DNA of 64,000 bases from Akebia trifoliata (GCA_017979445.1 CM030711.1:46547560-46611559); one strand, 5' to 3'; positions 24,092-36,434 are shown, counted from the first letter of the stretch. A program made the numbers and translations. The notes: generated from the sequence alone by a model not told the origin.

Positions 24092-26980
24092 TTTTTTTCT
24101 TGATCGTTTGCTTGTTTGTGTTCGATCTATATGGATTATTGCCTGGAAACACCCCTAATGAATATGCAAATTACAATGGCATCAATTTGAATCTGCCCAG
24201 ACGATGAGGGTATATCGGTAATACAAGCAAAGGATGGGTTTTATGGTTCTAGGTTGAAGGAGGAGAGAGAGAGAGAGAGAGAGAGTTACTTGACAGGTGG
24301 ACGGAGTAGATAGACTCGTCGGACAAGATGGATTCGGCGGAGAAGTTGGTTGTTGCTTGCAAACCCCAAGTCGAGATCTTTGGTTGTGAGTGGAGAAAGA
24401 TGAGAAAAAGATGGAAAAATAATAATTTAAGAGAGTTGTTATTGCCGCACCAATTTTGTACTAACGCCACATCATTAACTGTGCGTTTTTTTTTTTTTTT
24501 GTTGATTTATATAGGAGTTAGAGAAATCAGGGGTTCATAATAATTTGTAAGCATGATTTAGATAAGGAAATCATATGGGGTCTGTCCAGGCTGAGTCTGG
24601 GCATGTCTCAATATCCCAAATACATTCGGATATTAACAAATAACCGAATTTGAATCCGATATCCAAATTTTTTGAATAATATTCGAATTTGGATCCGTAT
24701 TTCGACTATCTATTGACAACCTAATTTGATGTTAGCGAATTCGACGTGTGGTGTGTACACGGCTGACATGTCAAGGGCACGTAATTTTATCATTAGTCTT
24801 TAGTTTTTTTTAAGTAACGATTTGATTATCATATGCAATGAAAATTTGTAAATAATTATTAATAAAAAAAATAATCTTCTACTTATTCTGCCTTTACAAA
24901 AAGTAAATTAAAAATTTGTTTCTAAATATCATCGCATGAGAAAATTAAAAACTTGATCCACAATTAAGTATAGAGAAATCTTGGGGGGACTTTGTAATGT
25001 GATTCTCATTGCGTTGATGTGATAGTCATAGATGTGTTTCCGTGAGATACGAGTAAAAAGCATCTATGGTTATATGCGCACCTTCAAATTAGAAATGAGA
25101 GAATCACACTAAATGCCAGAGCATTACTCATCCCTTTGTTATCACAGGTGAGATCTTTTTTATGGGCAATTAAACACCTTGAATCCTATTTGATTTGGTT
25201 TACTAAGTGTTGATCTTCATCATTCTGTAGCTTAAGTTTCCTAATTATTAAAAAAAAATGTTTTTTATTAAATTGTACTAGATATTTAAAGACTTTAAAT
25301 TCTTTTTTATTGGTTGTTGATATTTTTTATTTATTAAAATTTATTCAAGAGATACTCCCTTTTTTGCGATTAAACAACTTGAGTCTTATTTGATTTGATT
25401 TACTAACGGTTGATCTTCATCAATCGACAATTTAATTTTCCTAATTATTTAAAATTCTATATTTTATTAATCTGTATTAGATATTTAAAGATTTTAAATT
25501 ATTTTTAATATATTTTTTATATATTAAAGTTTGTTTAATCAAGTAAGTGTTTTCAAATTTTAATCCTTCCTTTTAGTGTTTTAAAATCATTTAAATTATT
25601 CTCATGTAATGTTAGGCCAAGCAATGTGGATTTTAAGTATTTTAAAATTTTCAACTTCTTATTTTGATTGGTTAAAATTTTCAATTTTTTCAAAATCTTT
25701 AAAGTTTATGGAATTTTGTTCTCTATATCCCCGTGGCGTCAGATCATGTATCATGTTTTAGGATGCCACAAGGTGAGCTCGACTATCCAGAGTAAGATTT
25801 AAAATCTTACAAAGTAATAAGGTTAGCTTTACTCATCCACTATCAACTCTCTTCAGTTCACACCTATCAATACGAAACCGTTGAATCGTTACTAGTTGCG
25901 AAATTCACTTGTCAAACGAAGAACCGTTACCTCTGGTAGAAAAATCCAAATCCTCTACCTTTTTAAAAGGTAAATTGATTTTTCATTTGTTGCCTATTTA
26001 ATAATCAATTAAATTTAAAAATATAATTTTATTTTAGTTGCCTTATGGTTGAGTTGGTACTAATTATCTTTTCATTACTAATTTTTATCTCCATTCATGC
26101 ATAAATAATGTGATCTATTCATACTAAGCTTATGATTCTTTTAGTTACCATAAAATTTTCATGAGAATGTCATCATACATTTGGTAAGATAAGTTTCATT
26201 AATAGAATTTGTATACAAATAGATTTTATTTATTTTTATAGATAATATACATAAAGATTCTACTTTTTGTTTCATACTTAAGATGAGTTTTCAAATGAAA
26301 ATGATGTTATTTGGGATATTGGAGTAAACTAAAAATCTAAAATTTATGAAGAGATTATCAAGAAAACTTCAAATTAGTATATTCTTGGTAGTCAAGAATA
26401 TTATATTAAAGAAATCCTCTTAACTAGAATACAAACAAAGATGAATGCACGAAGTAAATGACTCTTAAGAAAGAGTCTACTCATTTTGAAAATGTAGTTT
26501 GTGTTTTGCAATCTTTATGGCACATAATCTCTTCACTTGAATAAAAGAAAGAGTACATAGAAAATGAGCAAAATGGAAAAGTACGATTAGCACAGAAAGA
26601 AAAAGCAATAGTGCATAGAAAATACAGGAAATACTATTTTCTATTATAAGATGTAGGCCATTAGTGCACATTTTATCAAAGTAACTCTCAAGTCTCTATG
26701 GCCCTATTGAGTTCTGATTTAATATTGATCTTGCTTCACTAGATTATTTCATATCGTGTATCAACATTACATATTGCAAGGTACAAAAGGATTGTTTTCC
26801 AAAAATATTATATATTTGGTTTGATGCTCCATTATAGAGAGAAAGATTTTCTTTTTCTTTTTCTTTTTTAATTGTGCATGTGATTCGTTCTCATTTGGAA
26901 CAAAAAAAACCGTTAAGTTTCTTTCTTGCATTTTTATATTATATAAATATAGAAAGAATGATGTAGATGCGTTTTTTCGC
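24092..26980. other. Intergenic, upstream of the longin-like gene
   Basis: The promoter of the minus-strand gene should lie at 24092-24250; (GA)n at 24263-24284 may belong to it. A plus-strand frame from 24331 (MDSAEKLVVACKPQVEIF) could be a divergent first exon, but no partner exon was found. Beyond 25550 nothing is recognised. Confidence 0.4.
25150..25550. repeat. Direct tandem duplication, two units of about 200 bp
   Basis: Units 25150-25350 and 25351-25550 share GATTAAACAxCTTGAxTCxTATTTGATTT, GTTGATCTTCATCA, CCTAATTATT and AGATATTTAAAGA in the same order. Diverged and non-coding. Confidence 0.7.
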
Positions 26981-27750
26981 TCTACTTTGAGATATTTCTT
27001 GAAAGCTCTTAGTTTGGTGGATAGCCTGTTACAAGACTACTCCGACGATCAAATTAGACTTAGTGCCGAGCTATTAAAGAGTTTTCAGAGAATATTTTTT
27101 TTAACCTTTGACATGAGTTGCAACCTAATATTTATAGGGATTCTGATTGATGGATTTCCCAAGATATTCTCAGTAATTTCTTTCATAGTTGTTGCACCTG
27201 CTCTATGTCTTGACAGATGCAGGAGTTGTTACAACTGCCCTGACAGGTCTGGGGCAGTTGCAACCAATCTATCAGATTGTGAGTTGTCACACATATCCTG
27301 TCAGTGATAGTGTTATCATGCCTGTCACGTCAGTCCTTAGTGATCCGACCTGTATTTTAAGTTCAATACATTTTCCATATAACTCTATGGGTCGGTAATT
27401 ATTTATCTTGGTTGCCATGTTTTAATAGTTCCGAGAATTACCCTTCATAGATGACTACTACATATATATTGTATCATATGTTCACATTCATTTTTTTAAT
27501 CCTTAAGTTGGTCCTGTCATTTTAAGGTTGTTTCCACAAACTTTAATTCATGTTTGCTAGTGCTTCCTACAACTTAATTTGAAACTATATATCGAGTTTT
27601 ATGTTTTTACTATTATCCTGATTTGATTATTTGAAATAATTTCTATAACAGTAATATGGAACTGTGCTCTAAGATCATGTAATTGTTGAAGGAAAAGTTC
27701 AATATCTAAAAAATCCAAAATGATCGAAAACAGAAAAAAAAATAATATTT
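26981..27750. other. Intergenic, unassigned
   Basis: A 106-codon plus-strand frame (26987-27307) and a moderately GC-rich patch with repeats of CTGACAG/CTGTCAG at 27210-27330 are visible. I recognise no protein or family, and no splice partner was found. Confidence 0.35.
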
Positions 27751-27754
27751 AACA

Positions 27755-27951
27755 ACCAAAACTTCTAATCCCATCAAAAGTGATTTAAAAAAATGGACGG
27801 TCCACGATTATTCAACTTGTAAACATGGGACTAGAAGTTTTGGAATGAATTGATCATCCTCACCAAAATCAGTCCACTCCAAAACTTCTAACTCATGTAG
27901 GACAAAACACGTAGGGCAAAATGGAAGTTAGTAGGGTGCCGAATATTTCCC
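27755..27951. mobile_element. Compound foldback element, 5'-truncated copy
   Basis: Contains the spacer (GACGGTCCACGATTATTCAAC) and one hairpin arm pair. The right terminus ...GAATATTTCCC abuts ATATCTATCTATATATATA. The left terminal repeat is missing. Confidence 0.65.
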
Positions 27952-28254
27952 ATATCTATCTATATATATATATTGGATGCTATTTAAAATGTGTATCCAA
28001 GGAAAATTTTGTAATTTAAAATAATTAATCAATATAAATTTACATTAACAATGCTCACCTTCTTCTAATTATAATAATAATATGGCTCACGCTCGGTGCC
28101 CCCTATTCTCAAGATGCACCTCACTTAAAAATAAATATCCAATTGATCTATTCAATGACTTCTTACCGAATCCACACAATAACATATTTCCAAGTGAGTT
28201 TATTTCTACTTAGTAACTTGATATCAATTGGGATGTATTTTGAGAAGGGCAGGG

Positions 28255-28440
28255 CGACTACTATGATTCGAATAATGTAGATATAGTCATATAGATATTT
28301 AAAAAAATAAAAATAAATCATTAAGTCTGTTTTTAATGAGGTCAATAACTCGTTGCTAGTGGGATTTGAAACCAGGTCTCTACTATCATCACGTAAAGAC
28401 TTTACCTACAAAGCTAGTTGACACCAACCATATAAATGTT
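28255..28440 (-). mobile_element. tRNA-derived SINE, other family
   Basis: On the minus strand, box-A-like TAGCTTTGTAGGTAAAG and box-B-like GGTTTCAAATCCC stand 30-40 bp apart, followed by an A/T-rich tail. The spacing suits a SINE head; there is no tRNA cloverleaf. Ends approximate. Confidence 0.45.
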
Positions 28441-28977
28441 AAATAATTCTACTTACACTTCATAGGGCAAGCTTAGAACTTTGGAGAGTGGGTCCCAAAA
28501 GTTTTATTTATGTCTAATTTTTTCAAAAATAAAATAAAAGGAGAACCAAATATTGAAACGAATGGTCCAATCCAATATTGGGCAGTTAAATATAGAATAA
28601 AAAAGAGAGGACATTTTCTGAGAAATTGACATCAAATAATTTTATATTTATAATAAGGTTGTATTACCAATTTGATTTTGGTTGTAATCAAATATTAAAA
28701 GATCTGATTGGAAAGCCATTATATTCAAATGGACATCATAATTCTTGGTGGTTTCGATGTCTTTTTCAATTAATCAATCATAAATTGATACCCTTATGAC
28801 CTATAATTTGTTTAAAATCCAGTTGACCCAAAGCTTTGTTTCCAATTGGTTAAAACGTGTTTGGTTTGGATTATAGAATTTTAATTTTTTATTTCTCATA
28901 ATCTGGTGTTTCATTTGTGGTGGATTTTAACAAAGATCCATAACAAGAATTAGGACTCACTAAAATTAAAAATTAAA

Positions 28978-29010
<33 letters not shown>
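28978..29010. repeat. (AAT)n microsatellite
   Basis: About eleven AAT units. Confidence 0.95.
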
Positions 29011-29011
<1 letters not shown>

Positions 29012-29069
29012 GAGCATGACCCTTTCTCGTATTTTTGGATTTCGTTTCTTATGTTTTTGCATTAACTGG

Positions 29070-29750
29070 GGCAGAGCCAGGATTTTGCGCTTGCGGGGGG
29101 GGGTAATAGCAATGAATTTTCTTATCCGTTGCAATTAGGAGTGCAACTTGATTCAATTTGAGGTCAAATTGGAACCGAACCAACATAGGTCGATTCCACT
29201 AAATAAGAACCATAATCAAACCAAATTCCATTGGAATCAATCCAACCCAAATTGAACTAAAGTTGGTTTGGTTTAATTCGATTTTACCGATTGTCAATAT
29301 TCTATAAATTGTAATTAATGTTTTTTAATGAAAAAATAAACATATAATAAATATAAAATTTCATACAATAATCACTAATTTATCCATAGAAAATCATTAG
29401 TTTATCCATACAAAAATCACTAATTTATGTCATAACTCATAAAATAATTCATAATAATTATTATATACATGTATATTTATTTATTTATTGCATAGGGGTT
29501 CGGTTCTATACAAGCTTAATTCGAGAATCGAACCAAATTGATAAGTTCTCTATTTTTGTAATTCAGAACCGAACTGCAACTTGTTCCAAACTGAACCAAA
29601 CCACCCCAAAGCTGTCGCTTTGAACCGGATCAAGTGGCACCCCTGATCCCAATAACTCATGTATCTTCATAGATTTTGAAAATTCTTTTGGGGCGGGGGG
29701 GGGGGGGGGGGGAACTGCCCCCCATTGCCCCCCAATGTAAATCTTCCCTG
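29070..29750. mobile_element. Nested pair of hAT-like MITEs
   Basis: The outer element is an inverted member of the 190-bp family: left end GGGGCAGAGCCAGGATTTTG at about 29069, right end GATTTACATTGGGG when read on the minus strand, at about 29750. It is interrupted by an inner element at about 29137-29648 with ends TAGGAGTGCAACTTGAT and ATCAAGTGGCACCCCTG. Target duplications are eroded. An 18-G run (29695-29712) and a 9-G run (29095-29103) lie in the outer arms. Confidence 0.65.
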
Positions 29751-30306
29751 TCTGACAATGACAATCTTGATTTCAACAAATCAAACATGTGAACCAGATC
29801 CCAGACTTTCAACCACGTCCCACTTCAAAGGGGCTCTGATGATATTAAAACAAATGTGAGAAATTACGTAAATTATATTATAAATTGTGTTTGAAAATAT
29901 GAAGTTATATAAATTTTATACATCAAATTGGATTTCATCCAATCCAATTGTTATTGGATCATAATATTGATATCCGATAAAAAAAACCAATCCGACGACG
30001 GTCTGATCAATCTCTTGTTGCATCAGTTCAAGGTCAAATTTAATTCCCAATGTATTGATCCTAGGACCTAGATCCAATTGGGTCCAATACGAAACCCGAT
30101 CCATTGACCGTCCTATCAGTTATAACTTCGTTGGCATTGTGGAAAGAAAAACTGACATCCTCTATCCTCTTTGAAATTGCCGTTAGTTGCACGAGCAAAA
30201 GCAAACAACTTACGATAAATATAGATGCTTATGCCATTTTTAAATATAATAATCTCCCATTTTTAGCTATAATAATCCCATTTCTCCCCTTGAGAATTCC
30301 TCAACC

Positions 30307-32387
30307 ATGGCTTCAATTTTGAGCTCCCATAGTATGGTCTTTGCTACTGCCATAGCGATCTCTAGCACTGTCATTCTCCTCGCCTTTCGTCGCCCGAAGT
30401 TATCTTACTCCACCTCCCAATTCTCCAAATTTGATCGGAATCCGGACTCAACTCCTCAAATTCTACGATCTTGCTTATCTTCCGGTACTTGAGATTTTTT
30501 ATTTTGTTTTGTTTTATTTTTTAAGATTCGCATATTCATCAATTTATGTGCATGTTTTTAAAACTCAGCCAATGCATGACATGATGGGAACATGGTTTTA
30601 AATCTTGTCCGAGACCGAGACGACTCATCCAATACGTCTCGGTATCGTCCACCATTGAAACAAATAAACAAGTTAAATATATCAGACGAGATTTAAAATC
30701 ATAATTCATTTTTCTCATTGTTGAACGAGATGACTTTTTATGTATGGGAAAATTCGTCCGAGATGACTTGGTCTCATTCATGGACGAGACATCAAAATGA
30801 GTTTTAAAACCATGGATTGGAAAAGCCTAGCGATCTGTCCCACATGAATTGAAACCTTTTCTCTATTTTTAAACATTTTAATATTTATCATTGATGACTC
30901 AAGAAATAACACAGATAAGTTCCTAACCATTTGAGCACAAAGTCCAATTGAAGGAATTTTTTGTGTGTCGTGATCATATATATTATTACAATACTTATTT
31001 TGAGGATTACTTCCAACCGTTGGAGTTTTTTGTTTACTCGGTCTAGACCGTGGGTTATTTCTTGAGTCAATGGAGCCCAATCCTAAAAATGTTTTGGGAT
31101 TGTTATCATATTTTTAAAATTCACCTGGTCATCTTAAAAACCAGTCAAATTGGCTAGGGTGTGATGTACCCGACCCGAAAAACAAATGGAACCAACTTGG
31201 CAAATGTTTGAATCAACTTGTAAATTCAGTTGAGTCAATTCAAAATATACTAAGTCGGATAAGAAACTTGGCCGAGTTATATATATATATATATATATGT
31301 TAACATGGGAAATGCTAAGATGGGAAATGCTCAGATGCAATACTTCATTGGGACGTTAGCATTGTTTAACACTTTATTTTTTTCAATAATATCCCTCATC
31401 GTTTTGTTTTTTAGTAAAAAAGACAAGGATGTATAGATTTTTTAAACAATAAATACTTGTTTATATAATAAATATTATGAGCATTTAAGTATTTTTAATT
31501 AAATATTTGTTTTTGCAATAAATGACAATATAACAAATACATTTATTAATAGTATAATAAATGTATTTACCTAACATCCCTTTAATCGATAAAAAAAAAT
31601 AAAAATTATTGGATAAAAGATTAACAAGTCCTTGTCTTTTTCACTAAAAGACAAAATGAGAATGAGTATTATTAGAAAAAAAAAAAAAATTGTTAGACAA
31701 TACTAACGTCCCCATGAGATCTTGGAGGTTAGCATTCCCCATATAATATATATATATATAACAAAGAATAATAAATATTTGTACTTATTTTAATAACTAT
31801 ATGTAAATTTAAAATGTTTACATTTGACTCATTCAAGTCAACTCGTGAGTTGTCAACTTGATTTCGACTAAATGGGCATTCGAGTAAAGTCAAGTGTTCG
31901 AGCTAATTATGATAATTGTAACACCTATTAATCTAATATATAACAAAAAATCAATTATTTTAAATTAAGATTAATCTAATCTTGTAACTCGTGTCTGATC
32001 AATTTGAATGGATTTGGGAGGGATTGACTCGGTTGATCCAAACTAGGCTTGGCGTCTGATGATCCTAACCTGAATAAATGAATGTATGTGTCAAAAATTT
32101 TATTGAGTTGACCAAACCTCAGGTAACTTATTCTTTTTTATTATTTTCCTATGTATTTAGATGAGAGAAAAAATGGAAAGAAGAAAAAAAGGGTTCAATT
32201 TGCTGAGGATGTAGTTGACCCAATTGGAAATGGTGAGGAGTTCAGAACACGACATAGAAAGTCATCGAGATTCCATCAAGTTTGTCAACCCAAAAGTCGC
32301 AAAGTGCAGGTAATCCAGGCGAATCGTATGGCATTGTACAATGAAATTCTTCGAGATAGAGTACAACACATGAAATGTTTGTGTTGA
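30307..32387 (+). CDS. Plant-specific membrane-anchored protein with RVxF motif
   Basis: Two exons, 30307-30484 and 32161-32387, joined by G|GTACTT and TTTAG|AT in phase 1, give 134 residues and a TGA stop. Residues 10-27 (MVFATAIAISSTVILLAF) form a hydrophobic segment followed by Arg-Arg, read as an N-terminal anchor. The second exon opens with a basic run and KKKKRVQFAEDVVDP (66-80), then a basic tail ending RVQHMKCLC. I recall the RV(H/Q)FAEDVVDPxGNGEEFR block as conserved among uncharacterised plant proteins. RVQF (70-73) followed by acidic residues fits the RVxF docking motif for protein phosphatase 1; that role is inference. The 1.7-kb intron holds a foldback element (31307-31740) and a MITE (about 30590-30815). 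The start is the first ATG after an AT-rich leader. Confidence 0.8.
30590..30815. mobile_element. MITE with CATGGTTTTAAA ends
   Basis: Left end CATGGTTTTAAATCTTGTCC (from 30590) and right end GAGTTTTAAAACCATGG are inverted repeats. The interior repeats CGAGACGA-type motifs. Inside the intron of the 30307 gene. A related degenerate copy is at about 35085-35282. Confidence 0.6.
31307..31740. mobile_element. (TA)n-flanked foldback element, second family
   Basis: 434 bp. Left GGGAAATGCTAAGA (partly duplicated at 31322) and right TTAGCATTCCCC are terminal repeats. Subterminal inverted arms continue with GTTAGCATTG and a long match around TAGTAAAAAAGACAAGGA. Flanked by (AT)n at 31280-31298 and 31744-31760. 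It shares only the GGGAAATG terminus and the TA-run target with the compound foldback family. Confidence 0.72.
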
Positions 32388-33319
32388 TTTATTTAACATC
32401 TTTTGTTTAATTTAATCATGCCTATATAAAATGTAAGTCCTTGCGGATGCACATTTTGTTATTATCGATATATTTTGGAAGATAAAATTATTATTTAATT
32501 TTATTATACAATCAACGTACACGACATCATATTCCCATTGATTAAGATTGTTCTTGTCGGATTGGTATATAAAGGATGAGTCAACTACTTAGAATAAGTT
32601 AGATGTGTTCATAACATTGAAGGATGTTATTCTAAGGATTTTGTTGTGTTTAATTGCCATTAAGACCCGTAATATGTTGTCTCAAGATCGAAATCATTGG
32701 ATGGTTGTCGTCGGCATCACCATCGCCACCACTTCAAATAGCTTTGTCGTTAATGACCATCACTTGTCACCGATCACAAGCTTCAATGCACCAGTGTTGA
32801 ACCAATCAAAAAGAAAAATGCCTTCCTTTATAAGAGAAGATGGGCATATGACCATATGTTATGGAAAGAAAAAAAGACCATTTCTTTGAAATTTAAAGAA
32901 AAGTAATTTAAATGTTTTAATAAATATTTTTAAAGGTTCTTGTAATGATAATATTCAAAACAAAAGTTTAAAATGATACATATTTTATCAAAGGAGGTTT
33001 TTTTTTTTTTCTATACCATTAGATGGCATCTACAAATGCACACATATTTTAAAGATCTTTTTATAATTTAAAATATTGAGTAAAGGAATTTTGAAGGTAA
33101 TATAATGAAATTTTACAATTTTAAAACTCTGAGTAACATGATTTTAAGGATAGGGGATTATAATTTCATTGATTTTAGATGATAGTATGTAGTTCAAGGT
33201 GGGGGTATTCATGGATGCAACATCTATGCTTTTTGCACATCATTAAGAGGAAAATATAGCAATTGACGTTGTAGAAATAAAATATTAACATAAGACAAAG
33301 GGGGGTGTTTGATTCGGAT
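32388..33319. other. Intergenic 3' of the 30307 gene
   Basis: The 3' UTR of the preceding gene should occupy the first 200-300 bases. A 94-codon frame at 32605-32889 shows no recognisable motif. The rest is AT-rich with no feature. Confidence 0.4.
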
Positions 33320-33671
33320 TGTAACATCCGCTTAATAAAATGGTGAACATGTAAGAAATAAAAAAATAAGGACTTCTTGTGTATATAGAAATCTTTACAT
33401 CAATTTACAAGGGAGGGATAAATGCAAATAATAATGACTTCTTGTATATATGGAGATCTTTACATCAATTTACAAGAAAGGGATAAATACAAATCGCTAC
33501 AGAATTAGAATAAAGATAACTACAAATTTAATTAAATCTCTAAGATACGTATGAGAACACAACTATCCAGAGATAGAATTCACTAGGAATGAGAATTCTT
33601 GATAGATAAGAAATCTTTCAAAAATAGGCAACTAAGATGTCATACATGCACGACCCATGCATGTAGTAATA
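33320..33671 (-). repeat. Ty1/copia 3' LTR
   Basis: 352 bp, TGTAAC at one end and GTAATA (from GTAACA) at the other. It lies next to a polypurine tract (GAGGGGAAG on the minus strand, 33672-33680) that abuts the copia internal region. The LTR contains an internal 65-bp direct duplication (33367-33431 and 33432-33490). Confidence 0.75.
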
Positions 33672-34650
33672 CTTCCCCTCAAGTTGGAGCTGTGGGAAAG
33701 ATATCAATCACACTCAGCTTGCGAACCGATTGTTGAAAAAGCTCGACACCAAGTGGCTTGGTAAAAATGTTGATGAGTTGATCCGAAGAACGAAGGTAGC
33801 AAGGAGAAATTAATTTTGAATGTATTTTCTCACGAATGAAATGACAGTTGATTTCGACATGTTTGGAACGTTTGTGAAAAATTGGATTTTCGGCAATGTG
33901 GATAGCAACCTTACTATCAAAATATATCGAGATGGGTTGAGAATGAGAAATCCCAAGGCCTTTGAGAATGAATTTCAACCATTAGAGTTCGCTAGAGAGA
34001 GTTGCCAAAGCCCGATATTTAACTTCAGCCGAGGAGAGAAAAATAGTTAGTTGTTTCTTGATTTTCTAAGAAATGGAACTAGAGCCCAACATTGTAAAGT
34101 AGCCAGTTGTTGAGTGATGAGTAGTAGGATAATCGGCCCGCCTAGAATATGAAAATCAACTAAGGTAGAGAGAGCTAGTTGAAGAAAGGAGAATGCCTTT
34201 GCCAATAAAACCATTTCTGTAACGAAGGATGCGATTCACATCATCAATGAGTAGTTCGCGGTGATAGTATAAATTGACGAAGGATGTTAACGATATACTG
34301 AATGTCTGATCGTGTAACCTTGAGGTAGGGATCAGATGACCAATAAGGCAACGAAAAGGTGTTGGATTAGATAGAGGTTTACCATATGTGGATTTGAGGC
34401 GAAGTTGTTGTTCTGTAGGAAAAAAAGCAAAATGAGCACCAGTCATGCTGGCATCACGTAAAATGTGAAGAATATATTTTCGTTGAAAGAGAAAAATCCT
34501 ATGATTAGATTGGAATACTTCGATGCCTAAGAAGTACTGTAAGCGGCTAAGGTCCTTGATTGAACATTCTTGTTCTAAAAAAAGTTTGAGTTTGTTATAT
34601 CATCGATCGACGTAGATTAAAACAAATAGAGTTGGAGAGAATTTTGAGAA
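33672..34650 (-). pseudogene. Ty1/copia polyprotein fragment (RT end and RNase H)
   Basis: Minus-strand frames broken by stops and shifts. 33679-33978 carries the copia RNase H end: IYFDSKVAIHIAENPIFHKRSKHVEINCHFIRE and LINIFTKPLG. 34156-34446 carries the preceding RT/RNase H linker (LRLKSTYGKPLSNPTPFRCLIG), degraded. Sequence to about 34650 still resembles the RT C-terminus. Integrase, gag and the 5' LTR are missing. It supplies no function now. Confidence 0.82.
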
Positions 34651-35561
34651 CCATTGATGAGAAGCCCTATTTAAGGCGATAAAGATATTTGTGTAATTTA
34701 CATATTTGAGTCTCCCCCTCTTTAGAAAATCCAGGAGATAGTTTCATTATACCTCCAAGACCATCTCGTGAAAAAAAAACATTATCCACATGTAATTCGA
34801 ACTCACAACCCTGATATTGTTGTTTTCCCTTTCCCTACATGATCATCCGAGTGATTGTTTGCTCACAGCCTAACACTATTTTGACATGTGGCACTGGTGA
34901 CATAAGTAATAATAGAAGAATGTTTCTCTCTGCCCATAGGAAAAAAAATGAAATTTCTTGATAAAATCATCTTGTATCATTCAAAAACATGATCTAATAC
35001 AACAATGTTGTAGTGGATTAAATTCTATGAATTTAAAAAAAAAATTATTTTTCACTGTTGTATTTTAATTTTAAATTTGAATATTCGGTAGTGGTCCACA
35101 ATTCTACTCCATGTGAATCGCTCATCAAATTGACTTAAACGAGCCGAGATGACTCGTGATATTTTGAAAAAATTTGGCTGAGATTTTGAAAATATCGGAC
35201 CAGCAAAATCCCAAGAGAGATGACTCGGATTGCAGATAGAGATGAGTCTCTCGGGTCGTGTTGGACGAGTTTTAAAATCATGACTCATCTTCTATTCCGC
35301 AAATAAAATTGCTTTTTCAGACGAAAATTGGTGATTTCTTCATTCTCTGAAGCGCAAAAAATTATTTTTATCAAAAAAAGGAAATCTTCAACAAGGTATT
35401 TTTTTCTACACTCATTTATGGGATACTCAATTTTTTTTTTAACTTTTTTTTTCTTCATGTCGAGAAATCAAAAGAATTTTATTTTATTTTTTGAAAATTT
35501 GTTCGTCAGATAACAGTTACAATCGATCATGAATGATTTCTTTACTTATTTGTCATTTATT
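34651..35561. other. Intergenic, with degenerate MITE at 35085-35282
   Basis: The MITE-like part shares GAGTTTTAAAATCATGACTC and the GACTCG-type interior with 30590-30815. Nothing else recognised. Confidence 0.45.
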
Positions 35562-35849
35562 AAAGATGTTCTTCAATGAATTTTAGGGGTTTCCATTGAT
35601 TTACGATGTAGAAACCTTCTTGTCCAGCTTGTAAAAAACCCTAGGATTTTAGTAGTTTGCAGCTTGAAATGCCCATCTATTAATGCAGTTTTCACTGATT
35701 AAAGATGTTCTCCAATGAATACTAGGGTTTCGATTGATTTAGAATGTAGAAACTATCTTGGCAAGCTTTAAAAAAAAAAAAAAAAAAACCCTAGGTCTTT
35801 AGTGAGTTGCAGCTGGAAATGCCTATCTATTAATGCATTTTTGTTGATT
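35562..35849. repeat. Direct tandem duplication, two units of about 140 bp
   Basis: Units 35562-35700 and 35701-35849 both read AAAGATGTTCTxCAATGAAT, then AGGGTTT, GATGTAGAAAC-like, ACCCTAGG, and TCTATTAATGCA in order. The second has a long A run. Confidence 0.85.
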
Positions 35850-35895
35850 TTGAAATTCGGTTATATGTTCCTCCTCTGTGTTAGTTATGAGCTAT

Positions 35896-36110
35896 TATGC
35901 TTTTCTATTCGGTATGAACTTGAATGTCTAACGAGGAAATTAGTTAGAAAACTTCAATCTCTCGTTTCTGCAACAAAGAAAGGGAAGAAGGGAGAAGAAG
36001 ATGATAAAATTGTGAGTAATCCACAATTAACATCCTCGGTAGAATCAACACTACAAAGAATGAAGAAGATGGAATTAACTCCAGTGAAAAAGGGAAAACG
36101 TTTCTATTAG
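35896..36110 (+). pseudogene. Coding-like terminal exon, unrecognised
   Basis: An open plus-strand frame ends at a TAG at 36108-36110. Its last 60 codons are Lys/Glu/Ser-rich (KLQSLVSATKKGKKGEEDDK ... MELTPVKKGKRFY) with codon use more gene-like than the surroundings. A possible acceptor is AACGAG at about 35932-35937. No upstream exon was identified, so it may be the last exon of an unfound gene, a gene fragment carried by a transposon, or chance. Confidence 0.35.
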
Positions 36111-36274
36111 TTTCTCTTCAAATTCGTTTGTTTTCATATCCCTTGAACCCTTCTTTGGGTTCCTCCTATGAAAGAAACTAAGCTTCTAAAGGTATCCTCC
36201 TTATTCTAGTTGGAAACAAGTTTGAAAAGAGAACATGTTTTTGAAGAAATTGCTAACTTAAACCCTGGACAAAG

Positions 36275-36434
36275 CATGGTTTAAAATATCAGAAGGTATC
36301 GGTGTCGACCAAGACCGATACGAAACATTGAATGTTTTAGAAATGTATCGGGTTTGTATTGAATGTATTGGCTGATACGGTATTGGGTTTTTCATTAACC
36401 AAAACAATCAATCGATACGATATTTTAAACCATG
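36275..36434. mobile_element. hAT-like MITE, 160 bp
   Basis: Perfect 16-bp terminal repeats CATGGTTTAAAATATC / GATATTTTAAACCATG, except one base. Flanks GGACAAAG (36267-36274) and GGTCAAAG (36435-36442) are an 8-bp duplication with one mismatch. The interior is rich in CGATAC/GTATCG. Confidence 0.82.

Noticed and set aside
24328..24540. Plus-strand frame MDSAEKLVVACKPQVEIF... as a divergent gene
   Set aside because: It ends in a T-rich run with no second exon and no recognised family; noted only in the intergenic entry.
33820..34050. Plus-strand 76-codon frame
   Set aside because: It is antisense to the copia RNase H region, which has recognisable protein motifs on the minus strand.
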